64,000 nt of DNA from an uncultured Albidovulum sp. (GTDB lineage: Bacteria > Pseudomonadota > Alphaproteobacteria > Rhodobacterales > Rhodobacteraceae), in the NCBI GenBank assembly GCA_913064775.1, contig CAJYAD010000010.1:1-64000 (forward strand), given 5' to 3'. The notes under the pieces were generated by a model. The model was not told where the DNA came from and made no database searches. It was given only the letters and a program-made list of their open reading frames with translations. Positions 57,469-64,000 of the stretch are shown here, piece after piece; position 1 is the stretch's first letter, and each line of letters opens with the position of its first letter. A program made the translations under genes and the position numbers.

Positions 57469-58278
57469 GTGGACGATAGCAGCAGCCGCGTCACCAAGGA
57501 CGGCATCACGATCTACGAACCCGGTGATTTCGCCGGCATGCATGCGGCTGGCCGGATCGCCGCGCAGATCCTCGACGAGGTGGCCGAATATGTCTTTCCC
57601 GGCGCCACCACCGAGGCGATCGACGCGTTCATCAACCGCCGGGTGACCGAGCTGGGCACCGTCTCCGCCACCATCGGCTACCGTGGCTATAAGCATGCCT
57701 CCTGCATCTCGGTCAACCATGTGGTCTGCCACGGGATTCCGGGGCTGAAGACGCTGAAGGACGGCGATATCCTGAACATCGACGTCACGGTGATTCTGGA
57801 CGGCTGGTTCGGCGATTCCAGCCGCATGTATGTGGCCGGCGCCCTCAGCCGCAAGGCCGAGCGGCTGATCCAGGTCACCCATGACGCGCTGATGATCGGG
57901 ATCGAGGCGGTAAAGCCCGGCAACACCTTCGGCGACATCGGCTATGCGATCCAAAGCTATGTGGAAGGCAACCGGATGAGCGTGGTGCGCGATTTCTGCG
58001 GCCATGGGCTGGGCCGGGTGTTCCACGCGCCGCCCAACGTGCTGCATTACGGTCGCCCGGGCCACGGCGCGGTGCTGGAAGAGGGGATGTTCTTCACCAT
58101 TGAGCCGATGGTGAACCTGGGCCGCCCCGAAACCAAGGTGCTTGCCGACGACTGGACCGCCGTGACCCGTGACAAATCGCTGTCCGCCCAGTTTGAGCAT
58201 TCGGTGGGGGTGACGGTCGACGGGGCCGAGATCTTCACCCTGTCGCCGGCCGGGAAGTTCCACCCGACCTGGGGCTGA
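57469..58278 (+). CDS. map: Methionine aminopeptidase, type I
   Basis: A 269-aa metalloprotease removing initiator methionine. Metal ligands are in INIDVTVILDGWFGDSSRMY (two Asp), FCGHGLGRVFH (His), TIEPMV (Glu) and AQFEHSVGVT (Glu). GTG start at 57469 with GGAGG eight bases upstream. Essential housekeeping gene. Confidence 0.96.
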   Translation: MDDSSSRVTKDGITIYEPGDFAGMHAAGRIAAQILDEVAEYVFPGATTEAIDAFINRRVTELGTVSATIGYRGYKHASCISVNHVVCHGIPGLKTLKDGDILNIDVTVILDGWFGDSSRMYVAGALSRKAERLIQVTHDALMIGIEAVKPGNTFGDIGYAIQSYVEGNRMSVVRDFCGHGLGRVFHAPPNVLHYGRPGHGAVLEEGMFFTIEPMVNLGRPETKVLADDWTAVTRDKSLSAQFEHSVGVTVDGAEIFTLSPAGKFHPTWG

Positions 58279-58304
58279 AACGGCACTAATTCAGCATTGC
58301 TGCC

Positions 58305-59207
58305 CTAATTCAGCGCCGCAGCCTGGGCGCGGCGCTCCTTGCCGGCCTTGACCTGAGCGCGCCACAGGGTGAACAGCCCCGCGCCCACGACAATCGCCGC
58401 GCCGATCACCACGTTCACCTCCAGCAGGTCGCCGAACACCGTGATCCCGATCGCCGAGGCAAAGATCAGCTGGAAATAGGCGAAGGGCTGGACGGAACTG
58501 GCCTCGGCCACCTCATAGGTGCGGATCAGCAGGAAATGCCCGAAGGCCGCGGTGACGCACAAAAGCGCCATCCAGGCCCAGTCGGGGCCGCTCATCGGCT
58601 GCCAGAAGAACAGCCCCACCGCCGTCGCGATCACCGCGCCCACGGTGCCAGTCCAGAAGAAGCTGACCGACGCACTGTCGGCCCGCGCCACATAGCGCGT
58701 CAGCAGCGAATACAGCGCGAAGCCCAAGGCCGCGCTCAGCGGTGCGAGCGCCCAGGGCGAGAACACCGCGACGCCGGGTTCCAGAATGATCAGCACGCCG
58801 AGAAAGCCCACCCCGGCGGCGGCCCAGCGGCGCCAGCCGACGGCCTCGCCCAGGATCGGCCCCGACAGCGCCGAGACGATCAGCGGATAGCAGGTGAAAA
58901 CCGCATGCGCCTCGACCAGGCCGAGGTGGACGAAGCCCAGCACCATGACCCAGATCTCGACCACCAGAAGCGCGCCGCGAAGGCTCTGCAACAGCGGAAA
59001 ACGGGGTTTGAGGGCACGGCGGATCCCGCCCGGGCGGCGCAGGGTGATGGCGATGACGAAGGCGGCGAAGAACCAGTAGCGGATCATCACCACCATGAAG
59101 ACGTTGTAGCTGCCGGCAAGGTGGCGCGAGATACCGTCCTGCAGTGCGAAAATGAAGGTCGTGGCGATCATTAAGAGGATGCCAAGGCGCGCGTTCTGGT
59201 CGGTCAT
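58305..59207 (-). CDS. EamA-family (DMT) transporter
   Basis: A 300-aa inner-membrane protein with about ten hydrophobic helices in two EamA repeats. Typical pieces: FALQDGISRHLAGSYNVFMVVMIRYWFFAAF, SGPILGEAVGWRRWAAAGVGFLGVLIILEPG, SSVQPFAYFQLIFASAIGITVFGDL. Substrate unknown (amino acids, SAM or other metabolites in the family). Its start overlaps the mnmD stop by 4 bp. Confidence 0.92.
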   Translation of the reverse strand: MTDQNARLGILLMIATTFIFALQDGISRHLAGSYNVFMVVMIRYWFFAAFVIAITLRRPGGIRRALKPRFPLLQSLRGALLVVEIWVMVLGFVHLGLVEAHAVFTCYPLIVSALSGPILGEAVGWRRWAAAGVGFLGVLIILEPGVAVFSPWALAPLSAALGFALYSLLTRYVARADSASVSFFWTGTVGAVIATAVGLFFWQPMSGPDWAWMALLCVTAAFGHFLLIRTYEVAEASSVQPFAYFQLIFASAIGITVFGDLLEVNVVIGAAIVVGAGLFTLWRAQVKAGKERRAQAAALN

Positions 59208-59890
59208 GCGCGGTCCCACAGCACGCCCCGGCTCATATGCCGCTTGCGTCCATATCCCGGCGCGCGGGTGACGGCAAAGCCGGCATCATCCAACCCGCGC
59301 CGCACGAAGCCCGCGGCGGTATAGGTGGCGAAAGTGCCGCCCGGCGCGGTATGGGCGGCGACCTCGGCCATCAGATCGGGCGCCCATAGCTCGGGGTTCT
59401 TGGCGGGTGAAAACCCGTCCAGAAACCAGGCATCCGCCTGACCGGGCCAGCGCGGCAGGGTCTCGCGCGCGTCGCCAAGGATGACCTCGGCCCGCAGGTC
59501 CGGCAGCTCAATCACCCGGCGCCCCTCGGCCCATTGTGCCAGCAAAGGCGCGGCCGCCGGGCGCGCGGCGGGAAAGGCGTCAAGCGCCCGGGCCATTTCC
59601 TCGGCCGACATCGGAAAAGCCTCAAAACTGGTGTAACAGAGCCGATCCTGACGCCCGGCCGCGCGCCAATCCAGCAGCGCGGCGATCAGGTTCAGCCCGG
59701 TGCCAAAGCCCAGCTCGGCGATCTGGAACCCGGGGCCAAACCGCGTGGGCAGGTCGTTGCCCTGCAGGAACACATGGCGCGTTTCCTCCAGCCCGCCGGC
59801 AAGCGAGAAATAGGGATCATCGAAACGGGTCGAGACCGGCACCCCGCCGTCACCCCACGTGAGCTCCGCGCTCTGGTCTGATCGCTGCAT
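59204..59890 (-). CDS. mnmD: tRNA mnm5s2U34 methyltransferase MnmD (DUF752)
   Basis: A 228-aa SAM-dependent methyltransferase: LTWGDGGVPVSTRFDDPYFS, ETRHVFLQGNDLPTRF, SAM-binding ELGFGTGLN, and DAWFLDGFSPAKNPELW are hallmarks of the methyltransferase half of MnmC. In E. coli this domain is fused to an FAD oxidoreductase; here it stands alone, and an MnmC-like FAD protein is coded divergently 53 bp away. The start is ATG 59890; the longer frame would overlap the divergent promoter. Confidence 0.92.
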   Translation of the reverse strand: MQRSDQSAELTWGDGGVPVSTRFDDPYFSLAGGLEETRHVFLQGNDLPTRFGPGFQIAELGFGTGLNLIAALLDWRAAGRQDRLCYTSFEAFPMSAEEMARALDAFPAARPAAAPLLAQWAEGRRVIELPDLRAEVILGDARETLPRWPGQADAWFLDGFSPAKNPELWAPDLMAEVAAHTAPGGTFATYTAAGFVRRGLDDAGFAVTRAPGYGRKRHMSRGVLWDRA

Positions 59891-59943
59891 TTGCCCTACA
59901 TCCAAGCTGCGGGCGAGGATGATCAAGGGCGCGGGGAATGGCA

Positions 59944-61011
59944 ATGGTACAGGTGACGGCGGTGGATGTCACCGTACGGGGCGGCGGGATCTTCGGGCTA
60001 TGCACCGCCTGGGCCTGCGCCCGCCGCGGCGCCCGCGTCCGCCTGGTCGAGCGCCGCGCGATCGGCGCCGGATCCTCGGGCGGTATCGTCGGCGCGCTGG
60101 CCCCGCATGTGCCCGAGAACTGGAACGACAAGAAGGCCTTCCAGCTCGACAGCCTGCTGATGGCGGAAGGTTATTGGGCCGAAATAGAGACGGTTTCTGG
60201 CCTATCCACCGGCTACGGGCGCCTCGGCCGCTTGCAGCCCCTGGCCGACGGGCACGCGGTCGAGATGGCGCGCGCCCGCAGCGCAGGCGCCGCCCGCCTG
60301 TGGCAGGACCGCGCCCGTTGGGAGGTGGTCGAGGCCCGCGATTTCCCCGACTGGGCCCCGCCCAGCGCCACCGGCCTGCTGATCCACGACACATTGTCGG
60401 CCCGCCTGCACCCGCGCCTCGCCTGCCTCGCGCTGGCGGCCGCCTGCCGGGCGCGGGGGGTCGAGATCGTGATCGGCGACGCCCCGGATGCGGGCGCCCC
60501 GGATTCAGGCGCCGTGGTCTGGGCGACGGGCTATGAGGGGTTGGAGGAATTGTCCCGAACATTGGGGAAACCGGTCGGAAACGGGGTGAAGGGCCAGGCG
60601 GTTCTGCTGGGTTTCGACGCGTCGGACAAGCCGCAGCTCTATGCCGACGGCCTGCACATCGTGCCGCATGGCAACGGCACCGTCGCGATCGGCTCGACCT
60701 CGGAACGTGAGTTCGAGGCCCCGGACATGACCGACGCGCAATGCGACGCGCTGCTCGCGCGGGCGCGCGCCGCCTGCCCCCCCCTCGGCACGGCGCCGGT
60801 GCTGGAACGCTGGGCCGGCGTGCGCCCCCGCGCCAAAAGCCGCGCACCGATGCTGGGCCCCTGGCCCGGCCGCCCGGGTCATTTCATCGCCAATGGCGGC
60901 TTCAAGATCGGCTTCGGCATGGCCCCAAAGGCCGCTGAGGCGATGGCCGATCTGATCGTTGAGAACCGCGACACCCTTCCGGATGGCTTCCGGGTCGAGG
61001 CCAGTCTCTGA
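59944..61011 (+). CDS. FAD-dependent oxidoreductase (DadA/MnmC-like)
   Basis: A 355-aa flavoprotein with an N-terminal dinucleotide-binding motif VRGGGIFGLCTAWACARRGARVRLVE and the C-terminal RPRAKSRAPMLGPWPGRPGHFIANGGFKIGFGMAP region of the DAO family. Its position opposite mnmD suggests it supplies the oxidative MnmC1-type step (cmnm5U to nm5U), but an amino-acid oxidase role cannot be excluded. The start is ATG 59944, with GGGG eight bases upstream; ATG 59938 is possible. Confidence 0.85.
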   Translation: MVQVTAVDVTVRGGGIFGLCTAWACARRGARVRLVERRAIGAGSSGGIVGALAPHVPENWNDKKAFQLDSLLMAEGYWAEIETVSGLSTGYGRLGRLQPLADGHAVEMARARSAGAARLWQDRARWEVVEARDFPDWAPPSATGLLIHDTLSARLHPRLACLALAAACRARGVEIVIGDAPDAGAPDSGAVVWATGYEGLEELSRTLGKPVGNGVKGQAVLLGFDASDKPQLYADGLHIVPHGNGTVAIGSTSEREFEAPDMTDAQCDALLARARAACPPLGTAPVLERWAGVRPRAKSRAPMLGPWPGRPGHFIANGGFKIGFGMAPKAAEAMADLIVENRDTLPDGFRVEASL

Positions 61012-61049
61012 ACTGCTTCAAGCCTTGCCGATGCGGCGCGGTCGCGGCG

Positions 61050-61116
61050 TATTTGGAGAACGATGAAAGACGAAGAGCGCGGCCTTCCCTTCATCTTGGC
61101 GAAAATACTCCACGGG
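61050..61116. repeat. imperfect hairpin repeat downstream of the FAD gene
   Basis: GTATTT...GATGAA (61049-61067) can pair with TTCATCTTGGCGAAAATAC (61090-61108). The second arm matches a short intergenic motif I know as frequent in Rhodobacteraceae. It lies between convergent genes and probably terminates both. Confidence 0.5.
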
Positions 61117-61178
61117 GTCGCCATTGGCGCGCCATTGGTTCGAGCGACAATGGCGACGGGGTGTGAAACCCCCAGCGC

Positions 61179-61622
61179 CTATCCGTCGCCCGCCAGCCGG
61201 CGGCGCATTTCGCGCAATACCGGCAGCACCGCGCGGACGCGTTCGGTTCCAAGGGCGGCCACGACCTCTCCGATCACCGGGGTGATCGCCTGCAGCGCGG
61301 CATCGCGCGCGGACCGCCCTGCAGGTGAAATAGAGACGAATTTGCGTCGCGCATCGTCCCAATCGGGACGGATGTGGACATGGCCTGCCCATTCCAGCTT
61401 TGACAGCGTGTTGGTCATCGCGCCGCGGGTGACGCGGAAGGTGGCGGCCAGCTGTGCGGGGGTGCGTTCCTCGCTGACCCGCGCCAGATGGTTCAGCACG
61501 CCGAAATGCGACAGCTCCATCCCTTTCGGCAGGACCTTCGACACCTGGGTGCGGGCCAGCTGATCAGCCATGAACAGCTCGGAGAACAGCGCCGTCGCCA
61601 GGTTTTCGGGACTGTCCGCCAT
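61179..61622 (-). CDS. MarR-family transcriptional regulator
   Basis: A 147-aa winged-helix regulator: LSHFGVLNHLARVSEERTPAQLAATFRVTRGAMTNTLSKLEWAGHVHIRPDWDDARRKFVSISPAG contains the HTH (about residues 55-77) and the D-x-R wing motif. It is coupled (ATGA) to the upstream nitrilase-family gene, so it is probably made with it; its ligand and targets are not visible. Confidence 0.92.
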   Translation of the reverse strand: MADSPENLATALFSELFMADQLARTQVSKVLPKGMELSHFGVLNHLARVSEERTPAQLAATFRVTRGAMTNTLSKLEWAGHVHIRPDWDDARRKFVSISPAGRSARDAALQAITPVIGEVVAALGTERVRAVLPVLREMRRRLAGDG

Positions 61623-62455
61623 CAGGGGCCCTCGAACCGGCGGTCATGGGTGAGTGAGGGCACACGGGCGCGGGCGCGGGCGACCTCGGTCAGGTCGAGG
61701 TCGACGAAGGACAGGCCCGGTTCGGTGCCGGCGTCGACCAGCACCTCTCCCCACGGCGCGACGGCCAGGGAATGGCCATGGGTGCGGCGCGGCGCGCGGC
61801 CGTCACCCGCCGCGTGGGTGCCGGTTTGCGCGGGCGCCAGCACATAGCAGCCGGTCTCGATCGCGCGGGCGCGCAGCAGGCTTTCCCAATGCGCGGCGCC
61901 GGTGACCGGGCTGAAGGCCGCCGGAATCGTCAGGATTTCGGCCCCCGCCTGGGCCAGCGCGCGGTAGAGATGGGGGAAGCGGACGTCGTAGCACACGCTC
62001 ATCCCGATCCGGGCAAAGGGGGTTTCGGCCACCACCGCCTGCGCGCCCGGCCGGTAGGCTGCGGATTCGCGGTAAATCTCGGCCTCGGACACGTTCACGT
62101 CGAACATGTGGATCTTGTCGTAGCGCGCCGCGATGGCCCCATCCGGCGCGATCAGGAACGACCGGTTGGCGAAACGACCGTCCGAATCGTCGGTGCGCAG
62201 CGCCAGTGAGCCGATCAGCAGCCAGATGCCCTGCGCCCGGGCCTCGTCGCGCAGGCCGGACAGGGTGGGATCGTCGCCTTCGTAGTGCAGCACGGATTTC
62301 TGATGCGCGCGGCTGGACGAGAGGCAATTGGTGACCTCGGGCGTCAGCACAAAGCCCGCCCCGCCCGCCGCCGCGTCGCGGACCAGTTCGCGGGTCCGGG
62401 GCAGGTTGGCGGCCGGATCGTCGCTGACATTCAGCTGCACCAGCGCCGCGCGCAT
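61622..62455 (-). CDS. Carbon-nitrogen hydrolase (nitrilase/omega-amidase superfamily)
   Basis: A 277-aa hydrolase with the Glu-Lys-Cys triad: LTPEVTN, YDKIHMFDV and SVCYDVRFPHLYR. The sequence resembles Nit1/Nit2 proteins, which repair deaminated glutathione or hydrolyse omega-amides. It sits directly after a glutaredoxin gene (3-bp gap), which supports a glutathione-related (Nit1) role. Confidence 0.9.
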   Translation of the reverse strand: MRAALVQLNVSDDPAANLPRTRELVRDAAAGGAGFVLTPEVTNCLSSSRAHQKSVLHYEGDDPTLSGLRDEARAQGIWLLIGSLALRTDDSDGRFANRSFLIAPDGAIAARYDKIHMFDVNVSEAEIYRESAAYRPGAQAVVAETPFARIGMSVCYDVRFPHLYRALAQAGAEILTIPAAFSPVTGAAHWESLLRARAIETGCYVLAPAQTGTHAAGDGRAPRRTHGHSLAVAPWGEVLVDAGTEPGLSFVDLDLTEVARARARVPSLTHDRRFEGP

Positions 62456-62458
62456 GGC

Positions 62459-62716
62459 CTAGGCCCCCAGCATCGGGTCAAGCTTGCCCGCGCGGTCGAG
62501 CGCATAGAGCTCATCACAACCGCCGACATGGGTGCCGTCGATGAAGATCTGCGGCACGGTATGGCCGCCGTTGGCGCGTTGCATCATCTCGCGGCGCAGG
62601 TCGGGCTTGGTCATCACGTTGTATTCGGTGAAGCCGGCGCCCTTCTTCTTCAGCAGCCGCTTGGCCGACAGGCAGAAGCCGCAGAAGGGCGAGGTGTATA
62701 TCTCGATATTGGGCAT
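62459..62716 (-). CDS. grxC: Glutaredoxin 3
   Basis: An 85-aa glutaredoxin. The active site reads CGFC (residues 12-15) instead of the usual CPYC, and the glutathione-binding TVPQIFIDG and GGCDEL motifs are intact. Dithiol glutaredoxins reduce ribonucleotide reductase and mixed disulfides. First of grxC-nitrilase-marR. Confidence 0.95.
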   Translation of the reverse strand: MPNIEIYTSPFCGFCLSAKRLLKKKGAGFTEYNVMTKPDLRREMMQRANGGHTVPQIFIDGTHVGGCDELYALDRAGKLDPMLGA

Positions 62717-62802
62717 GGAGCGATCTCCTGATGATGCCGCGACTATACGGATTCAGCCGCCCACCGCAACGCGCCCCGAAGTCCACCCTACCGCGATCTG
62801 CC

Positions 62803-63558
62803 CTAGTCCTTCACCACCCGCGCCAGCGCCAGCACCGAGACGGCGCGCGCACCTGCACTGCGGCAGGCCTCGGCCGCCGCCGACAGCGTCGCTCCCGAGG
62901 TCATCACGTCATCGACCAGCAGCACATGCCGCCCCCGCGCCCGGGCGCCGCGTTTGGGATGGGGGGCCAACGCCTCGGCCAGGTTGGCAAAGCGGGTGTC
63001 GCGGTCGCGGCCTTCCTGGCTGGGGGTGCGGCGGGTGCGGACCAGCAGATCGGGGCAATGGTCAAGCGCCAGTTCCCGCGCCAGCGCGGTCGAGATCAGC
63101 GCCACCTGATTGAAGCGGCGCGACAGCAGCCGGCGCCAGTGCAACGGCACCGGCGCGATCAGCATGTCCGGCGTCAGGATCGGGCGCGCGGTGCGGGCCA
63201 GCCAGGTGGCGGCGGGACGGGCCAGATCCTGCCGGTCGCCATGTTTCAGCGCCAGCACCAGCTTGCGCGCGTTGTCGCGATAGAGCAGCGCCGCGCGGCC
63301 CTGATGCCAGGGGCGGGGCACGGTGAGGCAATCGTCGCAGAATTCGGGGGCAAGCTCAGCACCCGGCCCTGCGCCCGCCTCAGCACCCGCTTCGCCGGGC
63401 AGCGGGGCGCCGCATTTGTCGCACACCAGCCCCGCGATGAAGGGCGTGTCGCGCCAGCAGGTGCCGCACAGGCCGAAATCGCTGGTCACCAGCGCGTCGC
63501 AGGACAGGCATTGCGGCGGGTAGATCAGATGCAGCGCCTGGCTGATTGCCGTTTGCAT
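62803..63558 (-). CDS. comF: ComF-family phosphoribosyltransferase-like protein
   Basis: A 251-aa protein. An N-terminal double zinc ribbon (CLSC...CGTC, CDKCGAP...CDDC, residues ~17-80) precedes a PRTase domain with the PRPP loop HVLLVDDVMTSGATL. In naturally competent bacteria ComF helps DNA uptake; in others the function is unclear. It lies 86 bp before grxC and is divergent from the methyltransferase gene. Confidence 0.93.
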   Translation of the reverse strand: MQTAISQALHLIYPPQCLSCDALVTSDFGLCGTCWRDTPFIAGLVCDKCGAPLPGEAGAEAGAGPGAELAPEFCDDCLTVPRPWHQGRAALLYRDNARKLVLALKHGDRQDLARPAATWLARTARPILTPDMLIAPVPLHWRRLLSRRFNQVALISTALARELALDHCPDLLVRTRRTPSQEGRDRDTRFANLAEALAPHPKRGARARGRHVLLVDDVMTSGATLSAAAEACRSAGARAVSVLALARVVKD

Positions 63559-63586
63559 TCTTGCGCCGACCTTCTACATCGGGCCC

Positions 63587-64000
63587 ATGACCCAGGACCT
63601 GACCGATCGCCAAGCGCTGATGCTGCACCGCCGCCGGGCCGCCCGGGCCCCGGCACTGTTCCTGCATGAACTCGCCCGCGATGACCTTCTGGATAGGCGC
63701 GAAGAGGTTAACAGGACGTTTACGGCACCCGCCGTGGTGACGCCGTTCCCTGAGGTCTGGCAGGACGCGCTGCCCGGGGCCACGATCGTGCCGGACGCAC
63801 CGGTTCTGGCGCTGGAGGAGGGCGCGCATGATCTGGTGATCCATGCGCTGGCGCTGCATTGGGCCGACGATCCGGTGGGGCAACTGGTGCAATGCCGCCG
63901 CGCGCTGCGGCCCGACGGGATGTTTCTGGGCGTGCTGTTCGGGGGCCAGACGCTGGCCGAGCTGCGCGCCTGCCTGGCCCAGGCCGAAGCTGCCGTCAGC
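63587..64000 (+). CDS. SAM-dependent methyltransferase, N-terminal part (cut by window edge)
   Basis: The ATG at 63587 opens 138 codons with no stop before the window ends. RQALMLHRRRAARAPALFLHELARDDLLDRREEVNRTF at the start, then HDLVIHALALHWADDPVGQLVQCRRALRPDGMFLGVLFGGQTLAELR, are characteristic of BioC/NDUFAF5-like methyltransferases common next to comF in Rhodobacterales. NDUFAF5-type proteins act in complex I assembly; the bacterial substrate is not established. Confidence 0.85.
   Translation, partial: MTQDLTDRQALMLHRRRAARAPALFLHELARDDLLDRREEVNRTFTAPAVVTPFPEVWQDALPGATIVPDAPVLALEEGAHDLVIHALALHWADDPVGQLVQCRRALRPDGMFLGVLFGGQTLAELRACLAQAEAAVS

Overview
The window is GC-rich DNA from an alphaproteobacterium of the Rhodobacteraceae (Rhodobacter/Paracoccus type). 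The evidence is the regB-senC-regA-hvrA...ahcY neighbourhood, the codon use, and intergenic hairpins of a kind common in this family. Most of the core is housekeeping. A roughly 35.5 kb integrative genomic island interrupts it, inserted at tRNA-Thr(CGT).

Left core (1-13.7 kb): an IS5-type transposase start cut by the window edge. Next come the redox two-component system RegB/RegA with SenC and the H-NS-like HvrA, an HD hydrolase, AhcY, a DUF2853 protein, an FMN riboswitch controlling ribH (type 2), an EVE protein, a YciI protein, gpsA, tsaD, then hemD, a mitofilin-like membrane protein and hemY, ending at tRNA-Thr.

Island (13,678-49,185): bounded by a perfect 39-bp direct repeat made of the tRNA-Thr 3' end and its downstream flank, with its own tyrosine integrase at the right end. 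From left to right it holds: (a) an IS21 relic and a frameshifted relic of a gene that recurs at 30.2 kb; (b) an amide-utilisation region entirely on the minus strand, with two branched-chain-type ABC transporters, formamidase, amidase and an AmiC/AmiR sensor-antiterminator pair behind an attenuator-like leader; (c) a module I do not recognise (30.1-37.7 kb) containing a 566-aa protein, two small proteins, two overlapping large tyrosine-recombinase-like genes (one intact, one with atypical catalytic residues), a triple-HTH protein, a partial tandem gene duplication, and an intergenic site made of an inverted repeat flanked by regularly spaced iterons; (d) a complete type I-C CRISPR-Cas system (cas3-cas5-cas8c-cas7-cas4-cas1-cas2) with 23 good repeats, one spacer of which reads as the 5' half of a tRNA-Thr.

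Right flank and core (49.2-64 kb): a polar amino-acid ABC transporter, a stomatin-like protein, an OmpA-family protein, a CMD-domain protein, GNAT, a CinA-like domain protein, sfsA, map, an EamA transporter, mnmD divergent from an MnmC-like FAD oxidoreductase, then a comF / grxC / nitrilase / marR group and the start of a methyltransferase gene.

The most novel-looking part is module (c). It looks like a nested multi-recombinase mobile unit sitting beside the CRISPR array. A degraded copy of one of its ends lies at 14.1-14.6 kb, so the amide cargo lies between two copies of that end. All statements come from reading the sequence; no database search was possible.
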